Shown: in pieces, positions 24,540 through 36,700 of the stretch
How the letters are laid out: every line of letters begins with the position of its first letter
Numbering within the stretch: position 1 is the stretch's first letter
From: Primula veris
Lineage: Eukaryota; Streptophyta; Magnoliopsida; Ericales; Primulaceae
NCBI GenBank assembly: GCA_963682055.1
Contig: OY821742.1
Location: 4,983,816 to 5,047,815 of the forward strand
Direction of reading: 5' to 3'
DNA length: 64,000 nucleotides
Position numbers and translations under genes: made by a program
Notes under the pieces: generated by a model
What the model was told of the DNA's origin: nothing
Databases searched by the model: none
The model's input: the letters and a program-made list of their open reading frames with translations, nothing else

Positions 24540-27500
24540 TTAATCAAACTTTATCCCACCCATAAAAGTCCTTGGATCAGGACAATTTCCTGAAAACTGA
24601 GCTTGTGAGAAATCAAATCCGGGGTTCTGCAAACAACAAGAAACATTGTTTATGTGATAGAATGTCTATATGCATCCTGAGAAAGTCCCAAGAAAATGGA
24701 TTCTCAAAAATCTATAATAGCAAGCAAATGATAGAAATCATGAAACACTCTATTTGCATATAAGAAAGAGATGAATCTCCTGGTTCCAACAACATAGTTA
24801 AAGAAACAGCGAGACGAATCCTCATTTCAAAATACCCTGATAACGAAGATGACAGCAGTATTGGTCGACCGAATCATTTGCAAGGTTCAGTAGTTAATAA
24901 AAAAAAAGTTATAAGAGTTCCGTGAACTATACAACAGTGTCGAGTCTTATAAATTATTTAAACAAAGCAGACGACTAGGGCATCACAAATACTTGGAGGT
25001 GGTAATCAAATCAAATTTTAATATATTTGTGTAAATGATTACCTACAAACATCCAAACAACAAATACATTGGCTCTTATTTAAAGAAATTTGGATCATCC
25101 ACTATTTTCTACAAAAAAACTCAAGAAAAACTCGATAGAGCCTACAAACCTGGATGCCTCTACTCAGCACTAGGGCATCCTGTTTCGAATATATACCAAC
25201 AGTGCCAACGAAAGCAAGATGATTGACATTGCAATGACCAACTCGATGGAAAAAAGATATATTAGGTGGTAAACACTATCAAAACCTCCAATCTTTTTAG
25301 TTTTTCAAGTTTAAACAAATACAATAGAAAATTGACTGTAGGTTTCACAAGCAAATTGTAGTGTTTAATTAAATCTGTAATTGGTCTTTTAAAAGTCATT
25401 CCTTCAGCAGATTGTAAGAATGAGTAAAAGACAACAATGTATTTAAAAACGCATATGAAAATTCATCATATTGTGCAAGGATTGTCTTTACCTCCTCTTG
25501 AAATCTCTGAAGCATAAGACGTTTCTGTTCAAGATCTGATGCCATGGGATCGAGTTGTCCCTGACCTAATATAGGTGACTGCCATGTTTGCCCTTTGTCC
25601 CTCTTTTGTAGAGTTATGTGCAAAGTGTCATCCTCTGTAACAATCTCAAAATAAAAAGCACCATGAGAACAACATTTTTAAAAGCCATAATTACGCCATA
25701 CAAATTCACGATACGGTAAAACGATTCAAACAAACTTTTGCAAACATTAAATTTTTTTTAGAAATCTTTATAATACATAGCTGCTAGTTGTATAGTACCT
25801 ATAGTCCAAAATGAAGAGTCGACCTTCACTGGGCCATTAAGATCATGCTGCAAATCATAAAGTACCGGACGAAAATCAATTGTCACAAAACATAGTAAGT
25901 GTATAAAGTCAATTTGCAGATATAGCGTGGCTGCAGTGTGCAGTGAAGGGTACATTTTTGCATGCATTAACATATTGAAGGGTGAAATATATGGAAGTCA
26001 GGTTGTGTACTCGTTGCTGTGTCAAATTTATGTATAGGTCACACTTTATTAATCACCAAAATAAGTCATTGAGAAATAAATCAATTAGTTACCTGATTGA
26101 AGTTTAATAGGCGTATATTTAAGACTTGGATTTGGACGGTATTAACATAATAAGTTCTCATAACATGGATTAAATAAAATTAAAAAGATGTGAAACCAAT
26201 ATGTCCTCCCTCACCTCATGCCAAAAAGAACTTCCCCCCATACAAACATCCTAAATTACATTTAAAAAAAAACATCCAAAGTTTAATTGCCCACAATGGG
26301 GTTGAACCACTAACTTCTCATTTGGAAGTGGCAATGTTGTACCAACAACACTATGCGCCAACTAAATCACGCCAAATGAAACTAAAACCATGAACCATCA
26401 TAATTTCTTAATTATTGCCAATTTAGAAATTACAACCTGAAGATAATTTCTCAATCAATTGACAGCATTAACTACAAAACCAATAAATCCAGAATGATAA
26501 CATGGTAGCAATGATGTACATACAGAGATTCAGATTTCAAATACGCTACAGAAAGTTTAATTAGTGAAGATGTTAATCTTCTTATAGGCAAAGAAACACG
26601 ATAAAGCACTTCAACTTTACAAAATTGTCACTTGTAGCATTCTCCTTCTACGATAGCATAGTTGTGGATATACAAAAAGTACTCGAAACCAAACAATATT
26701 TATATATTAACAATTTTTAATTTGCAAGCATTCAAGTACTAGTTTCCAAAAGAAATAGCTTACCCATAAAGTACCTAAAATTTAAATAACAGTGATTACC
26801 AAACCATTCAATTTTCAGATACAACTTGATTGGATGCAAATCTTAAGCAGCAGTGGCTCCCCTGAGACTGAAAAAAACTAGGTAATCTTACTTCAAAGTC
26901 TACCTTTTGAGGGGAATGAGAAGTAAACAACAGCCAAACAAACCCTATCTAGTTGGGAAAACTCATAATTTCATAATTCATACACTGGACTAGAAAGAAA
27001 TCACTGATGTGTCTGCAAAAAAATTATGTTTTGATAGAAATACAAGCATGTCATTTGCAAATCAATAATATAAATAGACAATTGTGAATGCTTATCATTT
27101 TCCTATACTGAACCTTGAATGATGCAAGTGAGACGCTTACATTGAGATTAGGAGGGTTGCCTTTAATTCCAACTTCAACGTGTTTAGGCAAAATTACAGA
27201 TCAGTCCCTCAAATTTCTAAAAAAATCTCATTACCATAAATTCCATTTACACATACAACTTGATTGTATTATGTATGCAGATTTTAAGTGAATAATCTGG
27301 CCTCTTTACTGATAAAAATACCGCGTACATCCAACTTAAAAGTTTAGGTTTTGAGGCCTTATAACCACTAAAGAAACCACCGAAAAAACCCTATATAGAA
27401 ATCATATCAATGCATTCAATTATGAAAACACCCATGAATATGCATAAAGATAGCGTTTTTATCAATATTACACACCATTGTCACAACATAGCATAGTACA

Positions 27501-28663
27501 TACTTTGTACACCTATTATTTTCCAATTATTGAATTAAGTAAGTGAGAGTCTGATATTGAGATAAGGAGGGTTGCCTTTAATTCCGACTTCGACGTATTT
27601 CGATTTGATCTTAAAATTTTAGCTTTTTGAGGCCTTAAAAATCACTAAAAAAAAAAAACGAACAAACCCTTTTGAGATATCATATTAATGCACTCGGTCA
27701 TGAAAACACCCATGAATATGCATAAAGTTAGCGTTTTTATCAACATTACACATCATTATCACAACATAACATATAATACAGACTTTATAAACCTATCATT
27801 CTCCAATACTGAATTAAGTAATTGAGACCCTTACATTCAGATAAGGAGGGTTAGCCCTTAATTCCGAATTCGCGTGTTTCAGTTCGATCTTGAAATTTTA
27901 GCTTTTGAGGCCTTTAAACCACTAAAGAAAGAAACAACCGAGCAAATCTTATTTAGGTATTATATTAATGCACATTAAAACACCCATGAATATACATAAA
28001 GATAGCGTTTTTATCAATATTACACATCATTGTCACAACGTAACATATACATACTTTATAAACCTATCATTTTCCGATATTGAAATATGTAAGTGAGACT
28101 TCGATGTGTTTCGATTCGATCTTAAATTTGACCTTTCGAGGCCTTAAAATCACTAAAGCAACAACCAAACAAACCCTATTTAAATATCATATTAATGCAC
28201 TCAATTATGAAAGCACCCATGAATATGCATAAAGATAGCGTTTTTATTAAAATTACTCATCATTGGCACAAAAAAAATACACACAAGCTTCATAAACCTA
28301 TAATTTCCAATATTGAATTATGTAAGTGAGATTCTTACATTAAGATAAGGAGGGTTGCCTTTAATTCCGACTTCGACGTGTTTCGATTCGATCTTAGCGT
28401 AAAACAGCTTTCTCGGTACATTTTGAGGGAGTGTTATATACATATTAATTTCTTCCAATGTTTGGTCCCATTCAAAAACCTTCTGATCTAATAAAAGTAT
28501 ACAATTTCAATCATTATAATCCTAAAATAATAACAACAGAGGAAATGAAATCACAAGATGTATATATACATAAATAAATATATATATATATAGAGAGAGA
28601 GAGGAGTGGGTTACCGCCATGGAAGAAGCTGTGGCGTTTCTCTGGAGCTAATTTTTCTGCCAT
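24540..28663 (-). CDS. NudC domain-containing protein 2-like CS-domain co-chaperone (5 exons, 158 aa)
   Basis: Exons, 5' to 3' on minus: 28615-28663, 28339-28487, 25799-25847, 25492-25634 and 24540-24626 (stop TAA at 24540-24542). All borders are GT/AG, phases match (1, 0, 1, 0), and the total is 477 nt. The protein begins MAEKLAPEKRHSFFHG. Its CS (p23/Hsp20-like) domain spans roughly residues 18-105, with KVFEWDQTLEEINMYITLP, SKHVEVGIKG and a Trp-containing strand at SSFWTI. The tail includes LQKRDKGQTWQSPI, the helical LEQKRLMLQRFQEE, and a C-terminal end with GNCPDPRTFMGG. This is the plant NUDCD2-type layout and size (Arabidopsis At5g58740-like). Family members act with Hsp90 and in nuclear migration or protein folding; activity here is inferred. 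Intron 2 (2.5 kb) holds a SINE-like sequence and a tandem array of exon-2-end copies. Confidence 0.95.
26200..26380 (-). mobile_element. Possible tRNA-derived SINE in NUDCD2-like intron 2
   Basis: On the minus strand an A-box-like TAGTGTTGTTGG (26342-26353) is followed about 35 nt later by a B-box-like GGTTCAACCC (26298-26307), a spacing typical of tRNA genes and tRNA-derived SINE heads. Downstream come a T-rich body and a G run. A decayed tRNA gene is the alternative. No target duplication was identified. Confidence 0.4.
27120..28338 (-). repeat. Tandem array of about 230-415 bp units carrying copies of the end of NUDCD2-like exon 2
   Basis: Four degenerate units (starting near 27120, 27536, 27811 and 28083) precede the true exon end at 28339. 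Each contains a piece matching the exon's last bases: near 27140-27186, 27556-27612, 27836-27892 and 28097-28124. Intron sequence follows in the same order, with GAGGCCTTA, TCATATTAATGCA, CACCCATGAATATGCATAAA and GATAGCGTTTTTAT. Copies 1 and 3 keep AAT|GTAAG at the position of the real splice donor; copy 2 has lost it (AATATCAG) and copy 4 lacks the last part of the exon sequence. Confidence 0.85.
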
Positions 28664-28691
28664 TTTTTTTGTTTTTCTAAAGTAATTACTT

Positions 28692-28975
28692 TAGTTATAT
28701 ATTTGGTAGCCGAAAACCCGAAAAAAACCGATAAAAAAAAAAATCGAAACCCAAGGACCGAAAATTTTTCGGTTCGGTTTACAATAAAACCTGACCCGAA
28801 AAATACCGAAAAACCGAAAATTAAACCGTAAAATAACCGAAAATACCGAAATCGGACCGAAACAAACCGGTTCGGTTCGGTCCAAAAAATAAAAAAGACC
28901 GAAAACCGGAAAAACCGAACCGAAATTTATACTCGGTTTCGGTTTTACCAATAAGCTAACCCAGCCCTAATTATA
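28692..28975. repeat. TTCGG-type low-complexity repeat block, second copy
   Basis: CCGAAAA and CGGTTCGG variants fill this block, which ends GCTAACCCAGCCCTAATTA. It is inverted relative to the block at 2216-2533 and lies just upstream of the NUDCD2-like start. Confidence 0.55.
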
Positions 28976-29802
28976 CTTGTTGAAAAAGAGATTATGTGCT
29001 TATGAGTCTTACTTCTTTGGTTAAATTACAAAATAACACTTTATTGGTTATTTAATAAGTAGTAAATGATTCTTGTGTCTTCGTTTCAGAAAAGTAAAAA
29101 TTGCAAAATGTTTTCAATGAAATGTCGTGATTTTGTGTTCGATAATAATTAAGTATTCACGTTTACTTCTATTTGATGATGGTTTATTCTTGACAGAGTT
29201 TGCAAATGTCACATACTATTAGCTTATATTTCTTGATTTGTAAATATCGTGAACCCAACTTTTAAGTTAATGCACTTGAATTTGTTCATATATGCCTTTT
29301 ATTCAATCAAATCAGTATTTTTTGTTATTGCCTAAATTCCTACGACGGCCAATCAATTTTACAAAGTATTTAGTTTGTTTACAAAGGACCACTTACAAGA
29401 TTTTTTCGTGAACGGTTACTTTATTTCCAGTCATACTCGTAAGTAAGTCTACAATATGATCCGAGCCAAGCTTTGTTAGGCTCGCGCCCATCGTTTTCTC
29501 GAAATGTTTGACCAGACTCCTCTTGTCCACATAACAAATACTAAAGAAACAAGTTCAAACTCATATGGTAACATAATTAAGAAGCTCGGGCTCACAATCA
29601 TTAGAGTTGCTAAACTCAACGAGCCACGTTCATTAAACTCAAATTCAACTCGCTTAAAAAAAAAAAACAAGTATCATATTTTTTTTGACGTGACTCATTT
29701 ATAAACAAACAAAGTGGAGTCAAGAATTTAGATACTAATTTCTGAATCAAAGATTTCACAAGCTAAACACGAGCTTATTCAATTCCGCTTTTCTCCTCCG
29801 TT

Positions 29803-29812
29803 TATATAAACC
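29803..29812 (+). promoter_or_regulatory. Candidate TATA box of NUP88
   Basis: TTTATATAAA lies about 90 bp before the start codon, followed by an A/C-rich leader with an AGAGAGAGAGA run just before ATG. Confidence 0.4.
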
Positions 29813-29899
29813 CGACCCGGCATCTAATTAAAACAAAACTCTCTTTTCAAAATTAACAAAACCCCCCAAAAAACCTAGAGAGAGAGAGATAAATCGACG

Positions 29900-30697
29900 A
29901 TGCGATTCGGTTTCGATAACTCCCCCGTCGCCGCCAAAAACCACGGCGGAACCCTAACCTCAACCCCATCTCCTCCGTATCCTCCGCCGTCGTGGGTCCC
30001 GCTCCAGAGACATCCGGCCTTCTCCTCCTCCGCCGGGAAATTCGGAGAGACCGCCACGTGTACGCCGACGAACTTCCTCGCGTACGACGGAGGGTCGAGG
30101 GTATACTTATGGGACTCTAGAGAGAGATGTATCTATCGTATCTCTATCCGATTCGGCGATGGTGACGGTATTCTCGCTTCTGTTCCTGCTAAGGTCTAAT
30201 CTCTCTCTTTCTCTCTCTATATATATATATCTATATCTCTATATATATACTACTCGTGCAATTGATTTGGCTTTTGATTGCGTAAACAGCTCAGTCATTA
30301 ACATTTCGATGAGACGTGAAGTCTAATAACTATACTATAAAATACTTCAATTAGAAAGTAAGCTGGAAATTTAGAAACGGTGCGAAATTGGGAGATTAAA
30401 ATGTGGTTTAGCGAAATTAGGAGATTAGACACTGATTAAGCGAAACTAGGCGATTAGACAGTGATTACGAGATTTAGGCGATTAGACAGTGATTAAGTGA
30501 AATTTGGCGATTAGACAGTAATAGGCGTGTTTGGTATCGATTTTTTTGGTTAAAAAGCTCGTTTTAAGAAGCTATGAGAAAAAAGCTGTATTGTAGTGTT
30601 TGGTACCGCTGTAGCTTTTTTTAGTTATAAGTGACTTGTAAGTTGTAACTTATGTAAGAAGACCACGGTGGAACCCTAACGCCAAGGTCTCATCTCC

Positions 30698-30728
<31 letters not shown>

Positions 30729-33700
30729 CTAGCGGAATCCGCCCACGTGTTGCGCGTGTGATTGCACAATTTGTGATGTAAAAGTAATACCCCATAATCA
30801 AAATAATTTCTTATCGTTAAATCAAATATGAAAATAAATGTGTGTAAAAGAATTGATTGTTTCTTAAATTAAGGTTGAAATTCACAATGAATCTGTGCTG
30901 TTTGTTTTTAAGCAGGGCTGTTTTTTTTTCCGAAATCTAAATTTTATTTGAGATTTTATGGCAGTCACGTAATAACTTTAGTTAGGAGGAGTATTTTTGG
31001 GAAAAAAAATTCCAAGGCCACATAAGAGCTCTAGACATATACGTAGTTATAGATATCTCCTTCTCTCTCTATATATACATACTACTATTAAACTAAGGCA
31101 CGTGATGCGTGCAATCGATTTTGGTTTCTGATTGCGTAAACAACTCAGTAATTCACATTTCGATGAGACGTGAAATATAACAGTTATATAAAAAAAAAAC
31201 ACTGAAAATCTAGAAACGCTACCTTGATGAAAGATCTAAACAACGGTGAAAGCCTTTTATTAACAGGCTGGAGTACTTTTAAACGTTGTGAATGGGAGAG
31301 TTATATTTCTTATTTGAAAATAGTTGGGGGTAATTTCCTGTTTTTTTTTCCTTATGAGGCAGTTTTCTTTATGTGGAATTTCTTTACTTAGCAAGGGTAT
31401 TTTGGGAAAGAGAAGATCGAAAGCTTTATAAGCACTTTACAAATATATTAATTGTATAATTATATATATTCAAGCTTGGATTTTTAAGTACAGTTGGTAT
31501 CTTTGTCGGTGGATGAAGTTACCTTTTTTAAGGTTATATCTCAGTTAGTTATAATTAGTATTTTAAAAGACGAGCGTAGTAGAAAATTACGCAGTGCCTA
31601 GGAGGTAGGCAGAGAGCCTAACAGGGGGGATTAAGTGGATTAAGCAGGGATTAAGCGGAATTGGGGTCTGTGCAACAGTATTGGATATTTTGGATGAATT
31701 CATCAGAACTGTCATGATAATAATTATATTGGTTTTTTTTAAATTTACTTGTCCACTGTGAAATCACATGCATCTTGAGATGCGAATAATTCGTTTCTAA
31801 ATTTGAATTTATGAAAGTATTATAAAATATGTCATTTTGGCAATTTAGTCACAAAAATTATGCATCCCAAAATGCACGTAACATTTATAGTAGACAACTG
31901 GACAAGTAATATGGAACGGAGGGAGTATGCGGTATACAATATGTAAAAGGGTAAAGTGTTTGGGATAAAAGGTCATAATCACTAGTGAAGTGGTTGGGAT
32001 GTATAGACATGTTCAGGCTCTGTTTGCTAGGCAGATTGATAGGTATTAAAAATCAGTGGGCAACCGACTTTCTGGGCTGAATTAAAACCCTGTACGTTTA
32101 TGCACTGCATCCCCTCTCCATGCCATGCTATATGGGCCAGATGATCGAACCTTTTCATCACTCCCTAATCCGCGTTCATATAGTTCTTGGGGAAAATATT
32201 CGACTCCTTTAAATAACCTGGAATAGTGATAAATTCATGTTTAGACCTTTTTCAGGTATCACTGCAGCAAGTTGTCAAAAACTTCAACTGTCTAATCGTA
32301 TGTTATTGATGGATTTGTTTGCACACACTATTTTGTTGTGTGTTTGCTAAATTCCATTTAAAACTTTTAGTCCTTTGCAAATGCTTAATTGATGATAATA
32401 TGATCAATGCAGGAGCTTAGACCAGATGTACAATTCACTTTTGTGGTTAACAAAATCTCTCTCAACAAAGATGGGTCAGCCTTACTACTAGCTGGTTCAA
32501 ATGGTTTGTGCGTCATATATCTTTATGGACATAAAGTTACGGAGGATCGCACCACTCTTTGTAGGTACGGCGACAAATGAGGATGGATGTCTTCTAGTCT
32601 CTCTCCCCCTCCCTTTCTCTTTCTCTGTGGTATTTTTAATTTTTAGAAATCATTCATTGTCAAAAGAAAATGAGCAAAGGATCACTTGGAAAGTCTTTTA
32701 TTGGCGATAATGTTGTCTTCGTAAACATATTGATCCTCAAGTTATATGGTTCTAAGAAGCTTAAGTAGTGTTGAAGTAGTTGGGAACCGTTTCAAGCTGT
32801 TGATACATGCTTTAGTTAACATTGTATTTTATTTTTTAGTCAATTATTGAAAAACTATTTTAGATTTCGTGCACATTTCTAACTCCGAGCTTTTTATCTT
32901 GGGTGAAAGGAGGAGTACTCAGAGCTTGTTTGGTATTCGACAACTTAATTTTATTGTATTGACCCTCATTTTATAGCCCGCTAGACTTATCTTCAGTATG
33001 CAGCTTTTTGTGTTTTTCTTCCGTTTATTGAAATTGGGTAGATTGGGTTCTGTTTTGGGATTTTGTTGAACACCTTTTATAAACTCTTCAAATTCTTGTA
33101 GTGAAACCATTTTCATCCTTCGATATTAAGGGTCTGAACTTCAACGTTTTATATTTGTTTTTCATTTGAGATTCTTCTTGTTAAGCACATATTGGATGTT
33201 GTGGAATATTTCTGTGCCCTGTTTACCTTTTCTTTTCTAGAGCCGTAAGTTCCTATAGTACTTGTCTGCATGTGTGTTCCAAATCCATTCTATTCAAAGG
33301 TCTTCTCTTGTTTTATTGGGTAACTTTCATTTTTGTCCACGTCAGTGGGAAAATTATGGATGAAAAATGCTCACTCAAACAAATTAGGGTATGTCCACAT
33401 GATGTTTGGTCATAATTTTTGTTAATTTAGTTAGCCTGTTCCTGCATATTACGGTTTTTCAATTTACGTACGACTTCTTGTATAAAGTGCATTTTTTTAT
33501 ATCAAGTTGGATCTATCATGTTATATGCTAAATAATTCTTGAGTACATGTATGTAACTATGTATCGAATGCATGTGTTGAGCAAGTGTCCAGTGTTGTAT
33601 CAATTTTTTTTTGGAAACTTAAATTTTTTTAGAAACTTTGTATCTGATTTTCCGATCAGCCTTGGAAACTTTATCTGGTGGGCGCGGTAGAAATCAAATC

Positions 33701-36700
33701 TAGAAATGGAGACTTTACTTTGAGTAGTAAAGTGAACTCTTTAAGGACCTAGTATTCGTGCTGATAATGTTGTGGAAACTGTTAAATGAGGTTTTGTATA
33801 TATTTTTTTGTTATAGTTAAAACCCTTGCTCGCAATATTTTACTTTCACTATTCGTAGAGAGCTTCTGTTTTCCAGTCTTATATATGATACCTTAACACG
33901 ACCTGATCTTACAGTGAAGTTGTTTCGGAAGTGTTAAGACAATACGATCATTCTTCATCATTTTTTTTATCAATCCTGATCATCTCATACATTGAATTGA
34001 GCAAATATTGGCTTTCGAGTTCCCACATTATGTGCATTGTGCCATTTATAGTTTTTCTTTAGTTGTTAATTAGTTTGGCTAGATCAATTTAACATTGTAT
34101 CAATATAAGTGCAGGACTATCTTAACCGGAAAGGATATTTATTTCAACAGCAACAATATTATACGCACACTACAGGTTTCTTGGCACCCTTCCAGTCCTA
34201 CTCATGTGGGAATTCTCTCTTCTGATTCAGTTTTCAGGTATGAACTTCCTTCAACCTGTGGTTTATCCTCATAATCTTCATACAGATTATAAACGATGTT
34301 AAGAGTGGCATGGGCTTTTGTTTCTAGCATTTATTTTGTGTTTCGTATGTGTATGCATCTGGTAGATTTGATTTTATTATAGTTGGTAGAGTTTTATGTG
34401 CCCATCACAATCCTGTAGGAATATCATGCACTCAGTTTTCGACTGTCGGCATCTTTTAATGCATTTAGTCTCTCATAGTGTTGTTATGATTTCAACTTTC
34501 ACTGAGAGAGAGTATATTCATGTGTTAGAGTTCGTTAGTTTTCCCTCATAGGCTGTTTTTGATATAGCCAATGGTTTAATATGTTCCCTCCTTCTCCTAA
34601 ATGGTCAACCTATTGCAGTATTGCTTGTTTGTTATTCCATTTGCTTGTATATTTTATATATCCCGTGGTTTCTTAAAAGGTACTTTTAGTTGGAAGGGTA
34701 TGAACTTTATGTATGTTTGGATAATACCCTTCATTTTTTTTATGTTTATTTGGATTTGTACTGTGAAACAACCCCTCTTATATACTTAATAAACAATTAA
34801 TCAATTTGTGTTTCAATCTCAGTGTTACATGGTGTTTCAGAGTAACCATCCCTTTGATTATATGTAAGTAAAAATACCGATGCTTTAAACATGTAGTCAT
34901 GTGATTGTATTGTTTCGTGAAGGAGTTGCTAATGTTGGTGTTCGCCTTTTCCTTTATATATTTTTATTAGTAGGAGACTATATTCACATATACAGTAACG
35001 CTTATTAAGGAAAGAGTAACCTGTACAACAGGTGTACCAACAAAGTGTTTTTAAATTAAAACATCTTTATCTCCTTATTTTCTATAACCTTTCAGCTTTG
35101 CTCAATTTTTCTCAAACAAAAACATTCACTATATTCCCAACCTTATTAGATAATGAGACGTTGAATTGGGTATTTTATACTTGTAACCCCTTATCGGTAG
35201 GACCGTATCAGATACTTTCTTTTAGCAGCAGACATGCTATATAGGAGTATTGGATGATATTTTGTTGTATTGTTTCCCCTTGGCCCCTATATAACATGCC
35301 TACTTTTTAATACCGGATCATATATTAGTTCGTGTATCATCACACATGCTCAAAGGATTTTGTTTCGTCTTTCTGTCTTTTTGTTAAATGCATCATCACA
35401 CATACTCAAAGGATTTTGTTTCGTCTTTCTGTCTTTTTGTTAAATGCTTAGTGGTTGTTGTCGTTGTGCAGACTTTTTGATTTGTCGTCATCTATTGAAC
35501 AACCAGAACAGGAATATTATTTGCAACCTGTGGAGCCAGGTAGGTGCAAGAAGGCTTCATCAACTTGCCCTGTTGATTTCTTTTTTGGTGGTGATCATTT
35601 ATGGGACAGATTCAGTGTAAGTCGGTAGAATATCGAATTGTAGAATTATTGGAATTTTTTTAGGAATTGTTAATGCTATAAGTGGCAAAGACTGAAAGAA
35701 TGAGACAAAATTTGATCAGGATATTCTGGATGTCAATTACTTTATCAACTAGATGGCGAAGTAACATAGAAGAAATGCTCAGTAGGAGTCATTGTTTTGC
35801 CTTCATAAATGAAAGGCTGAACCTAAACTTTATATTTATTTTTGTCTCGTGTTCATGTGCTAATACATATCTTGGCAATCCTTACTGATATTAAGGGCTC
35901 TTTTAACAAAACTGCAGTCATTTGTACTGATAAGAGTAAATCTTAAAGGTGATATTGGTATATGACTTCTCCAATATCCTTTTACTGACTTTCTAATGGT
36001 TATATTTCCGATGTTGTCTCTTTCAACCATGTGATACTTCTCCTCTTATCCTATACTCGAAATGACCTTAAGATTTCTTGCTACGGTTCCCTTTTTATAT
36101 GCTGATGTATTAACTTTTAGAATACCATAGAATGCAACATTAAGTTTCTCTTTGTTCCTTCCTGCAGGTCTTTGTTCTGTTTACTGATGGTTCAGTTTAT
36201 GTTCTATGCCCAGTTGTTCCTTTTGGAAGGTAAGCTACCTCTGTTCTGACTTTGGCTCTTTTCTCTTTTGGTAATCCTGTTCCTGAATAATTGTAAGTTT
36301 TTTTTTTGGTGGGTTAGTAAAGTGGTTTAAACTGTTTTCTTAAATTCAATGAGCAAAGGTTTTTGATATGGTACCTTTTATTTCCGAACTTTGGCTCATT
36401 GTTATACAGTGCAATTATTTCTTTGGAAGAAAGATAACTTTTCTGATAGTCATGCTCTATAGCTCGACTTTTATTATAACAAAAGTTTGCAGTTTGAACT
36501 GAAAGAATGTACAAAATTATTTGGCAGCGTTAGTAAAGTTCCTAAGTAAGGGTTGTCCTAGGCTTTTTTCCCTATGTAATTAATAGCTGTATGCCACAAC
36601 ATTTTTGAAATAAAGAAGTTCTTTTCACCTTTTTCTGTTTATATAGGGGAAAAATACGATTAGTGTACTAGACTACCTGCTGTTAACGATTGATGCACTG

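Larger units (their letters stand above)
28664..29899. promoter_or_regulatory. Shared upstream region of two divergent genes (NUDCD2-like and NUP88)
   Basis: The region is 1236 bp between the two start codons. It holds the TTCGG repeat block (28692-28975) close to the NUDCD2-like start and a repeat-like GAGCTCGG/CGAGCC-type stretch at about 29455-29655. Nearest NUP88 is TTTATATAAA (about 29803-29812), some 90 bp before its ATG, as a TATA candidate. A bidirectional promoter is possible but unproven. Confidence 0.45.

Noticed and set aside
35682..35888. 68-codon plus-strand frame inside NUP88 intron 4
   Set aside because: It lies between exons with good donor and acceptor sites that keep the NUP88 phase; no similarity recognised.
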